DNA from: Prolixibacteraceae bacterium
Lineage (GTDB): Bacteria; Bacteroidota; Bacteroidia; Bacteroidales; Prolixibacteraceae
Assembly (NCBI GenBank): GCA_009773765.1
Contig: WTWZ01000021.1
Location: forward strand, 1 to 61,652
Direction: 5' to 3'
Length of the DNA stretch: 61,652 bases
Under the pieces are notes generated by a model. It was not told the DNA's origin. It saw only the letters and a program-made list of their open reading frames with translations, and did not search any database. A program made the position numbers and the translations under genes. This document shows, piece after piece, positions 44,057-51,773 of this stretch (position 1 is its first letter; each line of letters begins with the position of its first letter).

Positions 44057-45589
44057 ATGGGATTCAAAACAATTTCATTAAAACTGCCCACCGACTTCAC
44101 CCCTGAACAACTTCGGATTAAAATTTCGAAAGAGTTGCGCATCAGCGATTTTACTTTTCAGATTGAAAATAAAAGTCTTGATGCCCGCAATAAATCCAAC
44201 ATTTTCTGGCTTGTGCAGGTGGTTGTAAACTCAGCCGAAATTAAAGGAGGTGAAGAAGTTAACACCGAAACTTTGGAAATTCCTTACAAAAAACGAAAAG
44301 AGCTGATTATGGTTGTGGGTAGCGGACCAGCAGGATTTTTTGCAGCTTTTGTACTTCAAAAAGCAGGTTTTAATGTTACATTAATTGAACGCGGTTCGGA
44401 AGTCACTAAACGCGGAAAATCAATTCAAACCTTCGAAAAAACAGGAATTTTCGATGCTCAAAACAATTACGCTTTTGGCGAAGGCGGCGCCGGAACTTTC
44501 TCGGACGGAAAACTGACCTCGCGCTCGAAACACATTTCGCCGGAGAAAAAGTTTATCCTGTCAAGTTACATAGAAGCCGGCGCGCCCGATGAAATAGCGT
44601 ACATGGCGCACCCGCATTTGGGAACCGACAATCTGAAAAAAATAGTCAGAAACATTCGGCTTTCTTATGAAGAACTTGGAGGCAGGATTTTGTTTGAAAC
44701 CATGCTGGAAGATGTGGTTATAAAAAATTCAAAAGTCACCGAAGTGATTACCTCTCAGGGAATTTTACCAGCAGATGCGTTGTTTATTGCGTCCGGTCAT
44801 TCCGCGTACGAAACATACAAAATGCTTATTCGGCGAGGAGTTCCGTTCAGAACTAAAAACTTTGCCATTGGCAGCCGAATGGAACACCCGCAGGAAATTA
44901 TAAACATGGCACAATGGGGCCAAGTAAAACTGCCTGGTGTAAAAGCTGCCGACTACCGGCTTACATCGACCGCCGATGGTAAACACCAGGTTTTTTCGTT
45001 TTGCATGTGCCCGGGTGGAATTGTGGTTCCCGCAGCAGCTTATCCCGAAACAAATATTGTAAACGGAATGAGTTTTTACAGCCGTGGTGGAAAGTTTGCC
45101 AATGCTGCCTGTGTGGCCGGAATACACCCTGACGAACTTGCAGGGAAAACCGTTTCGCCGCTGGAAGCCCTGGAAAACCTAAAACAAATGGAAGAGAAAT
45201 TCTTTCAATTTTCAGGTGGTTACCAGGCGCCAGCCTGCAGTATCACCAATTTTCTGAAACATAAAAATAACAATGGAAAGTTGGAAAGCAGTTATCCGCT
45301 GGGACTAACTTCTGCACCGCTTTGGGAGTTGTTACCTGCGCAGATTGTGCAACCGATGCAGGCCGGGTTAACCGATTTTATCCGTAAAATGAGAGGCTTT
45401 GAAACAGGGAATTTAATTGGGTTCGAAAGTAAAACTTCGTCGCCGGTGCAAGTGGTGCGCGAATCAAACGGGAAAACCGAAGGATTCGAAAATCTTTTCA
45501 TCATTGGCGAAGGCAGCGGTTATGCCGGTGGTATAATTTCGAGTGCGGCAGACGGGATTAAGGCGGCGATGGGACTGGTGTTGAGATAG
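44057..45589 (+). CDS. COG2509-type FAD-dependent dehydrogenase
   Basis: A 510-residue flavoprotein of the NAD(P)/FAD-dependent oxidoreductase family annotated COG2509. ATG 44057 is chosen because it follows the promoter, and it begins the conserved N-terminal domain (FKTISLKLPTDFTPEQ). The FAD-binding loop VVGSGPAGFFAA starts near residue 86; the second block AFGEGGAGTFSDGKLTSR and the C-terminal FAD block GEGSGYAGGIISSAADG are clear. The latter supplies the conserved glycines near the flavin. The electron partners are unknown for this family. It is monocistronic; the small TA pair follows after 144 bp. Confidence 0.87.
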   Translation: MGFKTISLKLPTDFTPEQLRIKISKELRISDFTFQIENKSLDARNKSNIFWLVQVVVNSAEIKGGEEVNTETLEIPYKKRKELIMVVGSGPAGFFAAFVLQKAGFNVTLIERGSEVTKRGKSIQTFEKTGIFDAQNNYAFGEGGAGTFSDGKLTSRSKHISPEKKFILSSYIEAGAPDEIAYMAHPHLGTDNLKKIVRNIRLSYEELGGRILFETMLEDVVIKNSKVTEVITSQGILPADALFIASGHSAYETYKMLIRRGVPFRTKNFAIGSRMEHPQEIINMAQWGQVKLPGVKAADYRLTSTADGKHQVFSFCMCPGGIVVPAAAYPETNIVNGMSFYSRGGKFANAACVAGIHPDELAGKTVSPLEALENLKQMEEKFFQFSGGYQAPACSITNFLKHKNNNGKLESSYPLGLTSAPLWELLPAQIVQPMQAGLTDFIRKMRGFETGNLIGFESKTSSPVQVVRESNGKTEGFENLFIIGEGSGYAGGIISSAADGIKAAMGLVLR

Positions 45590-45704
45590 TTTTATTTTTG
45601 AGATAAGCACCTATATTTCAATCCTTGATTTTACTGAAAATATTGTTTAAGGTTTTTAATTGTTTTGATACAAAAAACCATCAAAATCATTTTAGCAATT
45701 TTTG

Positions 45705-45712
45705 TAACTTTG
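45705..45712 (+). promoter_or_regulatory. -7 element for the YoeB-type TA operon
   Basis: TAACTTTG matches TAnnTTTG and lies 21 bp before the antitoxin ATG at 45734. No good -33 box was found. Confidence 0.4.
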
Positions 45713-45733
45713 CCCATTATTTAAATTTGAAAT

Positions 45734-45919
45734 ATGACAACAATAACTATTACTGTTAACGAAAAAACAGCAAAGGGTAAAAAATTTGTTGAATTTATTA
45801 AAACTCTCGACTTCGTAAAATTTAACGAAAGCCCCTATAATCCTGGATTTGTGAAAGAAATACAAAAATCGCGTGCAAGTAAAGGAAAGGTTATTAAAAC
45901 CGAAGATTTATGGAAGTAA
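45734..45919 (+). CDS. Antitoxin of a YoeB-type pair (DUF2683-like)
   Basis: A 61-residue protein encoded just upstream of a YoeB-like toxin and overlapping it by 10 bp, the classical antitoxin position. The N-terminus TTITITVNEKTAKGKKFVEFIKTLDFVKF resembles short antitoxin-like proteins of the DUF2683 group. The C-terminal part (KEIQKSRASKGKVIKTEDLWK) would wrap the toxin. It is shorter than YefM and has no evident YefM-type DNA-binding domain, so autoregulation is uncertain. Confidence 0.75.
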   Translation: MTTITITVNEKTAKGKKFVEFIKTLDFVKFNESPYNPGFVKEIQKSRASKGKVIKTEDLWK

Positions 45920-46176
45920 TCTATAAAGATAAAGCCATTGAAGATATTAAGTTCTGGAAAAGAAGTGGTCAAAAAAATATACAATCGCGTATAACAAAAC
46001 TCATAGAGGATATTCAACTTCACCCTGAAACGGGATTGGGAAATCCTGAACCTTTGAAATATGAACTTTCCGGTTTGTGGTCGCGGAAAATTGATAAAGG
46101 AAACCGTCTGATATATGAAATTTCTGGTAACAACCTCCATGTTATTTCTTTGCGCGGACATTATTCTGATAAGTAA
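45910..46176 (+). CDS. yoeB: YoeB-family ribosome-dependent mRNA-interferase toxin
   Basis: An 88-residue RelE-superfamily toxin that cleaves mRNA at the ribosomal A site. The YoeB signature is clear: GLGNPEPLKYELSGLWSRKI at 42-61, then GNRLIYEI and the C-terminal HVISLRGHYSDK with the conserved HY. The catalytic acid/arginine pattern (Glu47 and Arg59 region, terminal His-Tyr) appears intact, so the toxin should be active. The length matches E. coli YoeB (84). Confidence 0.88.
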   Translation: MEVIYKDKAIEDIKFWKRSGQKNIQSRITKLIEDIQLHPETGLGNPEPLKYELSGLWSRKIDKGNRLIYEISGNNLHVISLRGHYSDK

Positions 46177-46224
46177 ATAATATCTCTACCAAACTGCTGA
46201 ATTACCAATTGCTAAAAACATAAA

Positions 46225-46446
46225 ATGAAAACAGTAGTTCTTTTCGAATCCTATTTCGGAAACACCCGGCAAATTGCCGGGGCAATCGGAAATTCTCTTA
46301 CTCAAAACAATGAAGTCAGGGTTCTGAATGTTACTGAAGTTTCATGGAACGAAATATCTGATGCCGAAATCCTGATTGTTGGTTCGGCCACACGTGCTTT
46401 TCGTCCTTGTGAAGCAACAAAACAATTTCTGAAAATTGTAAAATAA
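46225..46446 (+). pseudogene. Truncated flavodoxin
   Basis: The N-terminal half of a flavodoxin-like protein, 73 residues: VVLFESYFGNTRQIAGAI carries the FMN phosphate loop (residues 8-13), followed by SDAEILIVGSATRAFRPC and a stop after FLKIVK. A full domain needs about 140-180 residues, and the frame beyond the stop shows no flavodoxin-like sequence. The second FMN-binding loop is thus missing and the product cannot be a normal flavodoxin. It is a remnant or a recently truncated gene; a frameshift further on is not visible. Confidence 0.75.
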
Positions 46447-46512
46447 GGGTTAAATCAAAGTTCATTTTTCAATCTTTATTTAGACCAATTCTACCAAATT
46501 CAGGATAAATTG

Positions 46513-46520
46513 TACATTTG
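46513..46520 (+). promoter_or_regulatory. Bacteroidota -7 element for lysA
   Basis: TACATTTG matches TAnnTTTG, 27 bp before the lysA ATG. The -33 position (around 46490) has only a poor match. Confidence 0.45.
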
Positions 46521-46547
46521 CATCTCTTTTAAAAACAACAAAATTTT

Positions 46548-47813
46548 ATGGCAACAAAAAATCTTCCTTTTTCAAAGGAACAAATTGAAAAGATAATCGA
46601 ATCGAACCCCACCCCGTTTCATATTTACGATGAAAAAGCGATGCGTGAAAACGCGCGTTATTTTAAAAATGCTTTCTCCTGGAATGAGGGATTTAAAGAA
46701 TATTATGCCATAAAAGCCGCGCCAAATCCATACCTGATGAAAATTCTGATAGAAGAGGGTTTTGGAATTGACTGCAGTTCGACTGCCGAACTGGAACTGG
46801 CCAAACGCCTCGGAATGAGCGGCGATGAAATTATGCTGACATCAAATGACACTCCTGCAAGCGAATTCCAACTGGCAAAAGATTTGGGCGCTATTATTAA
46901 CCTCGACGATATTTCGCACATCGATTTTGTTGACAAATATGTTGGCCTGCCCGATACAATATGTCTGCGCTACAATCCGGGCGATTTGAAACAGGGAAAC
47001 CTGATAATCGGCCACCCGGAAGAAGCCAAATATGGTTTTACCCATGAACAAATGATTGAAGGGTACAATATTCTGAAGGAAAAAGGAATTAAACACTACG
47101 GGGTACATACCATGGTGGCATCCAACGAATTAGACCCCGATTATTTTATCGAAACTGCCGAAATTCTTTTCAAATTAATAATTGAAGTAAAAGATAAAAC
47201 TGGTATTAAAATTGAATTTGCCAACCTGGGTGGAGGTATTGGAATACCGTATAAACCCGAAGACAAAGCAGTTGATTTGGAATATGTAAGCGCCGGAATT
47301 AAAAAACTGTACGACGAAATGATCGTTACGAATGGATTGGCACCTTTGAAATTGTTTTTCGAATCGGGTCGCATGATTACCGGGCCGTATGGATATTTGG
47401 TTACCAAAGTACGCCACATAAAACATACTTTCAAACAATTCGCAGGCCTCGATGCCAGCATGGCCAACCTGATGCGCCCTGCGTTGTACGGCGCTTATCA
47501 CCACATTTCGGTAGTTGGGAAACAACACCTTCCACACAATGTAAATTACGATGTTACCGGTTCGCTGTGCGAAAACAACGACAAATTTGCCATCGACCGC
47601 ATGTTGCCTGAGTTGCAGCCTGATGATATTATTGTTATTCACGATGCCGGAGCTCACGGGCATTCAATGGGTTTTAACTACAACGGCAAATTACGCTCGG
47701 CAGAATTGCTGTTGCGCGAAAATGGCCGGGTGTTCGAAATCCGTCGCGCAGAAACGCTCGAAGACCATTTTGTAACCCTCGATTTTGATGGATTGAAAGA
47801 ATTTGCAGTTTAA
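46548..47813 (+). CDS. lysA: Diaminopimelate decarboxylase
   Basis: A 421-residue PLP enzyme of the alanine-racemase-fold decarboxylases, making L-lysine from meso-diaminopimelate. The PLP lysine is Lys56 in EYYAIKAAPNP. The glycine-rich phosphate block is NLGGGIGIPYKPE, and the C-terminal active-site block CENNDKFA lies around 343-350, followed by DAGAHGHSMGFNYNG. The variant EYYAIKA and the lack of the longer N-terminal extension fit the form common in Bacteroidetes. Ornithine-type decarboxylase is less likely, because of the CEN block. It is monocistronic with its own terminator. Confidence 0.9.
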   Translation: MATKNLPFSKEQIEKIIESNPTPFHIYDEKAMRENARYFKNAFSWNEGFKEYYAIKAAPNPYLMKILIEEGFGIDCSSTAELELAKRLGMSGDEIMLTSNDTPASEFQLAKDLGAIINLDDISHIDFVDKYVGLPDTICLRYNPGDLKQGNLIIGHPEEAKYGFTHEQMIEGYNILKEKGIKHYGVHTMVASNELDPDYFIETAEILFKLIIEVKDKTGIKIEFANLGGGIGIPYKPEDKAVDLEYVSAGIKKLYDEMIVTNGLAPLKLFFESGRMITGPYGYLVTKVRHIKHTFKQFAGLDASMANLMRPALYGAYHHISVVGKQHLPHNVNYDVTGSLCENNDKFAIDRMLPELQPDDIIVIHDAGAHGHSMGFNYNGKLRSAELLLRENGRVFEIRRAETLEDHFVTLDFDGLKEFAV

Positions 47814-47839
47814 ACTGAAACAACAAAATATTTAAAGAA

Positions 47840-47866
47840 GGCCGGAATTAAACCCGGCCATTTTTG
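47840..47866 (+). terminator. Rho-independent terminator of lysA
   Basis: GGCCGG (47840-47845) and CCGGCC (47854-47859) form a GC-only 6-bp stem with an 8-nt loop, followed by a T-run (47861-47865). It begins 27 bp past the lysA stop. Confidence 0.85.
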
Positions 47867-47879
47867 TATTTTTAACGCC

Positions 47880-48986
47880 ATGAGAATAGGATTTGATGCA
47901 AAACGCGCTTTTTTAAATGCTACCGGATTGGGGAACTATAGCAGGAATACCTTAAATGCACTGCACCGGTATTCAAAAAACAATCATTACGTTTTATATT
48001 CTCCCGAAATAAAAGCAAACCTCTTTGAGAATTACAGGGAGTTTGAAGTTCATTTACCTGAAAGTCCTGTTTCAAAAATATTTAAACCGATATGGCGCAG
48101 ATATTCTGCCCGGCTTTTAAAAAAGCATAAAATTGATATTTTTCACGGGTTAAGCAACGAATTGCCTTATGGGATACATAAAATAAAAATACCTTCTTTA
48201 GTAACTATTCACGACCTGATTTTCATGCGTTTCCCCGGTTTTTATAAAACAATAGACAGAAATATTTACCAAAATAAAGTAAAATATGCCTGCTCTTCAG
48301 CCCAAAAAATAATCGCAATCAGCCAGCAAACCAAAGAAGATATTATCAGGTTTATAAATGTTGAACCCAACAAAATTGAGGTCGTATATCAATCGGTTTC
48401 ACCTGTCTTTTTTGAACGCAATTGTTTAAAGGATGTGCTTGCAAAATATAATGTTTCCAGGAACTTTATTTTATCCGTCGGTACCCTTGAACCAAGAAAA
48501 AACCAGCTTTCGGTTTTAAAAGCCATTCATTCTGAAAAATCTGACATTCAGATTGTTTTTGTTGGCAAACAAACTTCTTACCTCAATAAAATGAACGATT
48601 TCATAAAAGCGAACAATCTTCAAAAACAGGTTTTATTTCTGAATAATATTCCCGAGAACCATTTGGCCTGTTTATATCAAAACGCACAATTATCTGTTTA
48701 TATTTCTCATTTTGAAGGATTTGGATTGCCTGTTATTGAATCAATGGCAAGTGGTTGCCCGGTGATAACGTCAAATGTTTCGTGTTTGCCGGAAACTGCA
48801 GGTGGCGCTGCAATTTTATGCACACCCAACAATTTCAGCGAATTGGGAAATCAAATTAACTCACTTCTCGAAAACGAAAATCTCAGGAACGAATTAATAC
48901 AAAAAGGAAAAGAAAGGGCAAGGTTATTTCATCCTGAATATTTCGCTGAAAAAATGATTTCATTATACACCGGAATTTTATCCTGA
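47880..48986 (+). CDS. GT4-family glycosyltransferase
   Basis: A 368-residue GT-B-fold glycosyltransferase. The N-terminal domain has RIGFDAKRAFLNATGLGNY, a glycine-containing acceptor loop, and FHGLSNELPYG. The C-terminal donor domain has SVGTLEPRKNQLSVLKAI at about 199-216 and the EX7E motif EGFGLPVIE followed by SMASGCPVITS. These are hallmarks of GT family 4. The acceptor is unknown; relatives act on lipopolysaccharide, exopolysaccharide or glycolipid. It is followed after 6 bp by a threonylcarbamoyl-AMP synthase gene, which has no pathway relation and may merely share the transcript. Confidence 0.88.
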   Translation: MRIGFDAKRAFLNATGLGNYSRNTLNALHRYSKNNHYVLYSPEIKANLFENYREFEVHLPESPVSKIFKPIWRRYSARLLKKHKIDIFHGLSNELPYGIHKIKIPSLVTIHDLIFMRFPGFYKTIDRNIYQNKVKYACSSAQKIIAISQQTKEDIIRFINVEPNKIEVVYQSVSPVFFERNCLKDVLAKYNVSRNFILSVGTLEPRKNQLSVLKAIHSEKSDIQIVFVGKQTSYLNKMNDFIKANNLQKQVLFLNNIPENHLACLYQNAQLSVYISHFEGFGLPVIESMASGCPVITSNVSCLPETAGGAAILCTPNNFSELGNQINSLLENENLRNELIQKGKERARLFHPEYFAEKMISLYTGILS

Positions 48987-48992
48987 AAAACG

Positions 48993-49556
48993 ATGCACGA
49001 CGATATCAAGAAAGCGCTGGAAGTGTTAAAAAACAGGGGAATTATTTTATACCCCACTGATACTGTTTGGGGAATTGGTTGCGATGCCACTAATGAAACA
49101 GCGGTGGATAGAATATATCAAATCAAAAAGCGCGCTGACAACAAAAGTATGCTGGTTTTAATGGAAAATCCGGCATTGCTGGAACGATATGTTGCTGAAG
49201 TGCCTGAAATTGCCTGGGATTTGGTTGAGGTTGCCACCACGCCGCTTACGGTAATTTATCAGGGAGCAAAAAACCTGGCAAAAAATCTGGTTGCCGAAGA
49301 CGGAAGCATCGGAATCAGATTTACAAAAGAAACTTTTACAACGCAGCTTTTACAACGGTTTCGGCGCCCGCTGGTTTCAACCTCGCCAAATATCAGCAGT
49401 GAAAAATCGCCTGCTTTTTTTTACGAGATTTCGGAAGAAATAAAAAAACAGGTTGATTATATTGTCGGATACCGGCAAAACGACATCACTCCTGCGCAAC
49501 CATCGGGTATTATTAAACTTGGGGTTGGCGGGCGAATAGAAATAATCAGAAAATAA
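48993..49556 (+). CDS. tsaC: L-threonylcarbamoyladenylate synthase (Sua5/YrdC/TsaC)
   Basis: A 187-residue YrdC-domain enzyme making threonylcarbamoyl-AMP from threonine, bicarbonate and ATP, the first step of tRNA t6A37 modification. The family blocks are ILYPTDTVWGIGCDA (20-34), IKKRADNKSMLVLM, the SIGIRF block, and PLVSTSPNISSEKSP. It lacks the C-terminal Sua5 domain, as in the short YrdC/YwlC form. The 6-bp spacing to the glycosyltransferase gene implies co-transcription. This is a normal housekeeping gene. Confidence 0.9.
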   Translation: MHDDIKKALEVLKNRGIILYPTDTVWGIGCDATNETAVDRIYQIKKRADNKSMLVLMENPALLERYVAEVPEIAWDLVEVATTPLTVIYQGAKNLAKNLVAEDGSIGIRFTKETFTTQLLQRFRRPLVSTSPNISSEKSPAFFYEISEEIKKQVDYIVGYRQNDITPAQPSGIIKLGVGGRIEIIRK

Positions 49557-49720
49557 AAAACAGGCCAAATCCGGAAGTAAATATTTGCCAAATTTGTAAA
49601 TTACATATATGTTTGCAGCCATAAAAAAATTCCCTGCATGGATACAATTAATGTAGTTCATGAACCTTACCCGCGAAATCTTAAAAATTTCTTAAATTCG
49701 CACATTAAAATATCTGACCA

Positions 49721-50830
49721 ATGATGAAACCTATTTTTTTAACAATTACTATGTGGCTGTTTTACTGTTCTTTATGGTCGCAACCAATCGACAAAAATGC
49801 CACAATAGAAACAGTCGCACTTTTTAAGAACCTGAAAGAACTATCGAAAAACCACACTCTTTTTGCTCATCAACATGCAACTGAATACGGTCATGGATGG
49901 TATGGAGACGAAGACCGGTCGGACGTAAAATCAGTCTGTGGTTCGCATCCGGCAATGATTGGCGTTGATTTTGGCGGATTTTCAATTCCATCAGCCGAAG
50001 GCCGCGAAAAATTTAAGGAATCGATCCGGAAAAATGTGGTTGGCACCTACAACCGGGGAGGGGTTACCACAGTGGCCTGGCATTTTTCGAACCCGGTTTC
50101 TGGCGGCGGATTTTACTGGAAAGACAGTGTTTCTTTACCGGCGGTTAAATACATAATTCCCGGTGGCGGAGCACATGAAAAATACAAAACCATTTTACGC
50201 GAAATAGGCGACTGGGCCAAAACCCTGAAAGGAAATGACGGCGCGCTGGTCCCGCTGATTTTCCGGCCGTATCACGAATTCGACGGCGGCTGGTTTTGGT
50301 GGGGAGCGCCGCACTGCACCCGAGAAGAGTTTGTTTCGCTTTGGAAGTTTACTGTTTCGTACCTTCGCGACAGCCTTGAAGTGAATAACTTTTTGTATGC
50401 TTTTTCGCCAGATAATAAATTCAATACCGAAGAACAATTCCTGGAAAGGTACCCCGGCGATGAGTGGGTTGATATGGTTGGTATGGATAATTACGGCGAC
50501 ATGGGCCGCGACAGGTATGCACCCGATGTGGCATCGAAAAAGCTGAAAATCGTTTCGGATTATGCCATTAAAAAGGGTAAACTGGCTGCTTTTACCGAGA
50601 CCGGATTGGAATCAATTCCTGATACTACGTGGTGGACCGAAACTCTGCTGAAAGTGATGAAAAAAGACAACATGCAGCTTTGCTATGTTTTGGTTTGGCG
50701 CAACGACAGCCGCAGCCCGACACATTATTATGCACCATTTCCCGGGCAGGTAAGCGTTCCCGATTTCATGAAATTTTACAACGACCCTTACACGTTGTTT
50801 GAAAAGGATTTAAAAGGAATCTACAAATAA
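49721..50830 (+). CDS. GH26 beta-mannanase
   Basis: A 369-residue secreted glycoside hydrolase of family 26, cleaving beta-1,4-mannans. A signal peptide covers about 1-20 (IFLTITMWLFYCSLWSQ). The TIM-barrel start AHQHATEYGHGWYGD is typical of the family. The acid/base glutamate is Glu186 in FRPYHEFDGGWFWWG and the nucleophile is Glu293 in AFTETGLES, so both catalytic residues are intact. There is no obvious accessory CBM. The gene is followed after 7 bp by a broken glycosidase-like gene, and GH9 lies 6.7 kb downstream; no SusC/SusD genes flank it, so it is not in a classical polysaccharide-utilisation locus within this window. Confidence 0.92.
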   Translation: MMKPIFLTITMWLFYCSLWSQPIDKNATIETVALFKNLKELSKNHTLFAHQHATEYGHGWYGDEDRSDVKSVCGSHPAMIGVDFGGFSIPSAEGREKFKESIRKNVVGTYNRGGVTTVAWHFSNPVSGGGFYWKDSVSLPAVKYIIPGGGAHEKYKTILREIGDWAKTLKGNDGALVPLIFRPYHEFDGGWFWWGAPHCTREEFVSLWKFTVSYLRDSLEVNNFLYAFSPDNKFNTEEQFLERYPGDEWVDMVGMDNYGDMGRDRYAPDVASKKLKIVSDYAIKKGKLAAFTETGLESIPDTTWWTETLLKVMKKDNMQLCYVLVWRNDSRSPTHYYAPFPGQVSVPDFMKFYNDPYTLFEKDLKGIYK

Positions 50831-50837
50831 CTGATTT

Positions 50838-51691
50838 ATGTATTTCATTTCAGCCTTTCTAATCCTTTTTCTGTTGGTTTCCTGCACTCAGGAACCTGCA
50901 CAGCAAATTGAAATCAGGGGAGTTTACGGCATCCGAAACCGCTGTGGGACAAAGGTTATAAATTGCCAGAACTGGGTATTAATTCGGTGTTTGTGCATGG
51001 TGGTTCCATTGATTCGGCACTGATGGAACAGGCAAAAAGTGAAGGCATAAAAGTTTATGCCGAGTTTTAAGAACCTGAACCCATTTTGCCCGAAACCTGC
51101 TTTTGCAATCATTGTCTTTCTTCTTTTTCTGAAAAGAAAAAAATTGAAATTCCAGAAGGCAGCACAGCGGAAAAAGCACAGTGGATTTTGCAAAATAAAG
51201 ATAAAGAGTGGCGCGACTGGCGTTGCGAAGTGATTCTTGACTGGTCGGTGCAGTTCCGTGAAATTATTGAAAAGGAAAAACCGGGAACTTTGCTGGGGAT
51301 TTACCACTGCCCCTGGACAGACGGGGAATTTGACGGAGCCCGGCAGCGGATCCTTGGGCTTGATTACGATTTGCTCCGAGATGTTTTTGATGTGTTTTCG
51401 CCCATGGTTTATCACGAACGGATGGGCAGGGAACCCGAATGGGTTGAGGAAAATATCCGCTGGTTTTGTGACCGGCTTGAGATAAAAAATGGCGCATTCC
51501 CGAAAGTCTGGCCCATTGTTCAGGCGTACAACAATCCCGGAATTGTATCGGCAGGTGATTTTGAAACCGTGCTGAAAGGTGGACTTTCCGGCAAATCGAG
51601 CGGTGTGATGATGTTTACCACCCGTGCCATGGCCGATGAGGATGAAAAAATTGCGGTTATGAAAAAGGTTTATGAAGGTATAAAAAATTAA
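50838..51691 (+). pseudogene. Broken glycoside-hydrolase-like lipoprotein gene
   Basis: The gene opens with a lipoprotein signal (FLILFLLVSC, lipobox cysteine near residue 16) and then EIRGVYG. Around 50925-50936 the frame shifts: from 50936 the sequence KPLWDKGYKLPELGINSVFV and onward is in another frame, which reaches a stop at 51068-51070 after IKVYAEF and then continues in the same frame as EPEPILPETCFCNHC to 51691. It therefore has a frameshift plus an in-frame stop, and the jump after AEF suggests a deletion of the expected central segment. Homology by eye is to TIM-barrel glycosidase-like lipoproteins (FSPMVYHERMG, VWPIVQAYNNPGIVS). It is adjacent to and co-directional with the GH26 gene. 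Confidence 0.78.
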
Positions 51692-51773
51692 ATACCAAAA
51701 ACTCCGGTTTCAATCCGGTTTATTTTGAATTCTTCCAAATAACATCTATTTTCAGCCCCATAAATTTAAAAAA

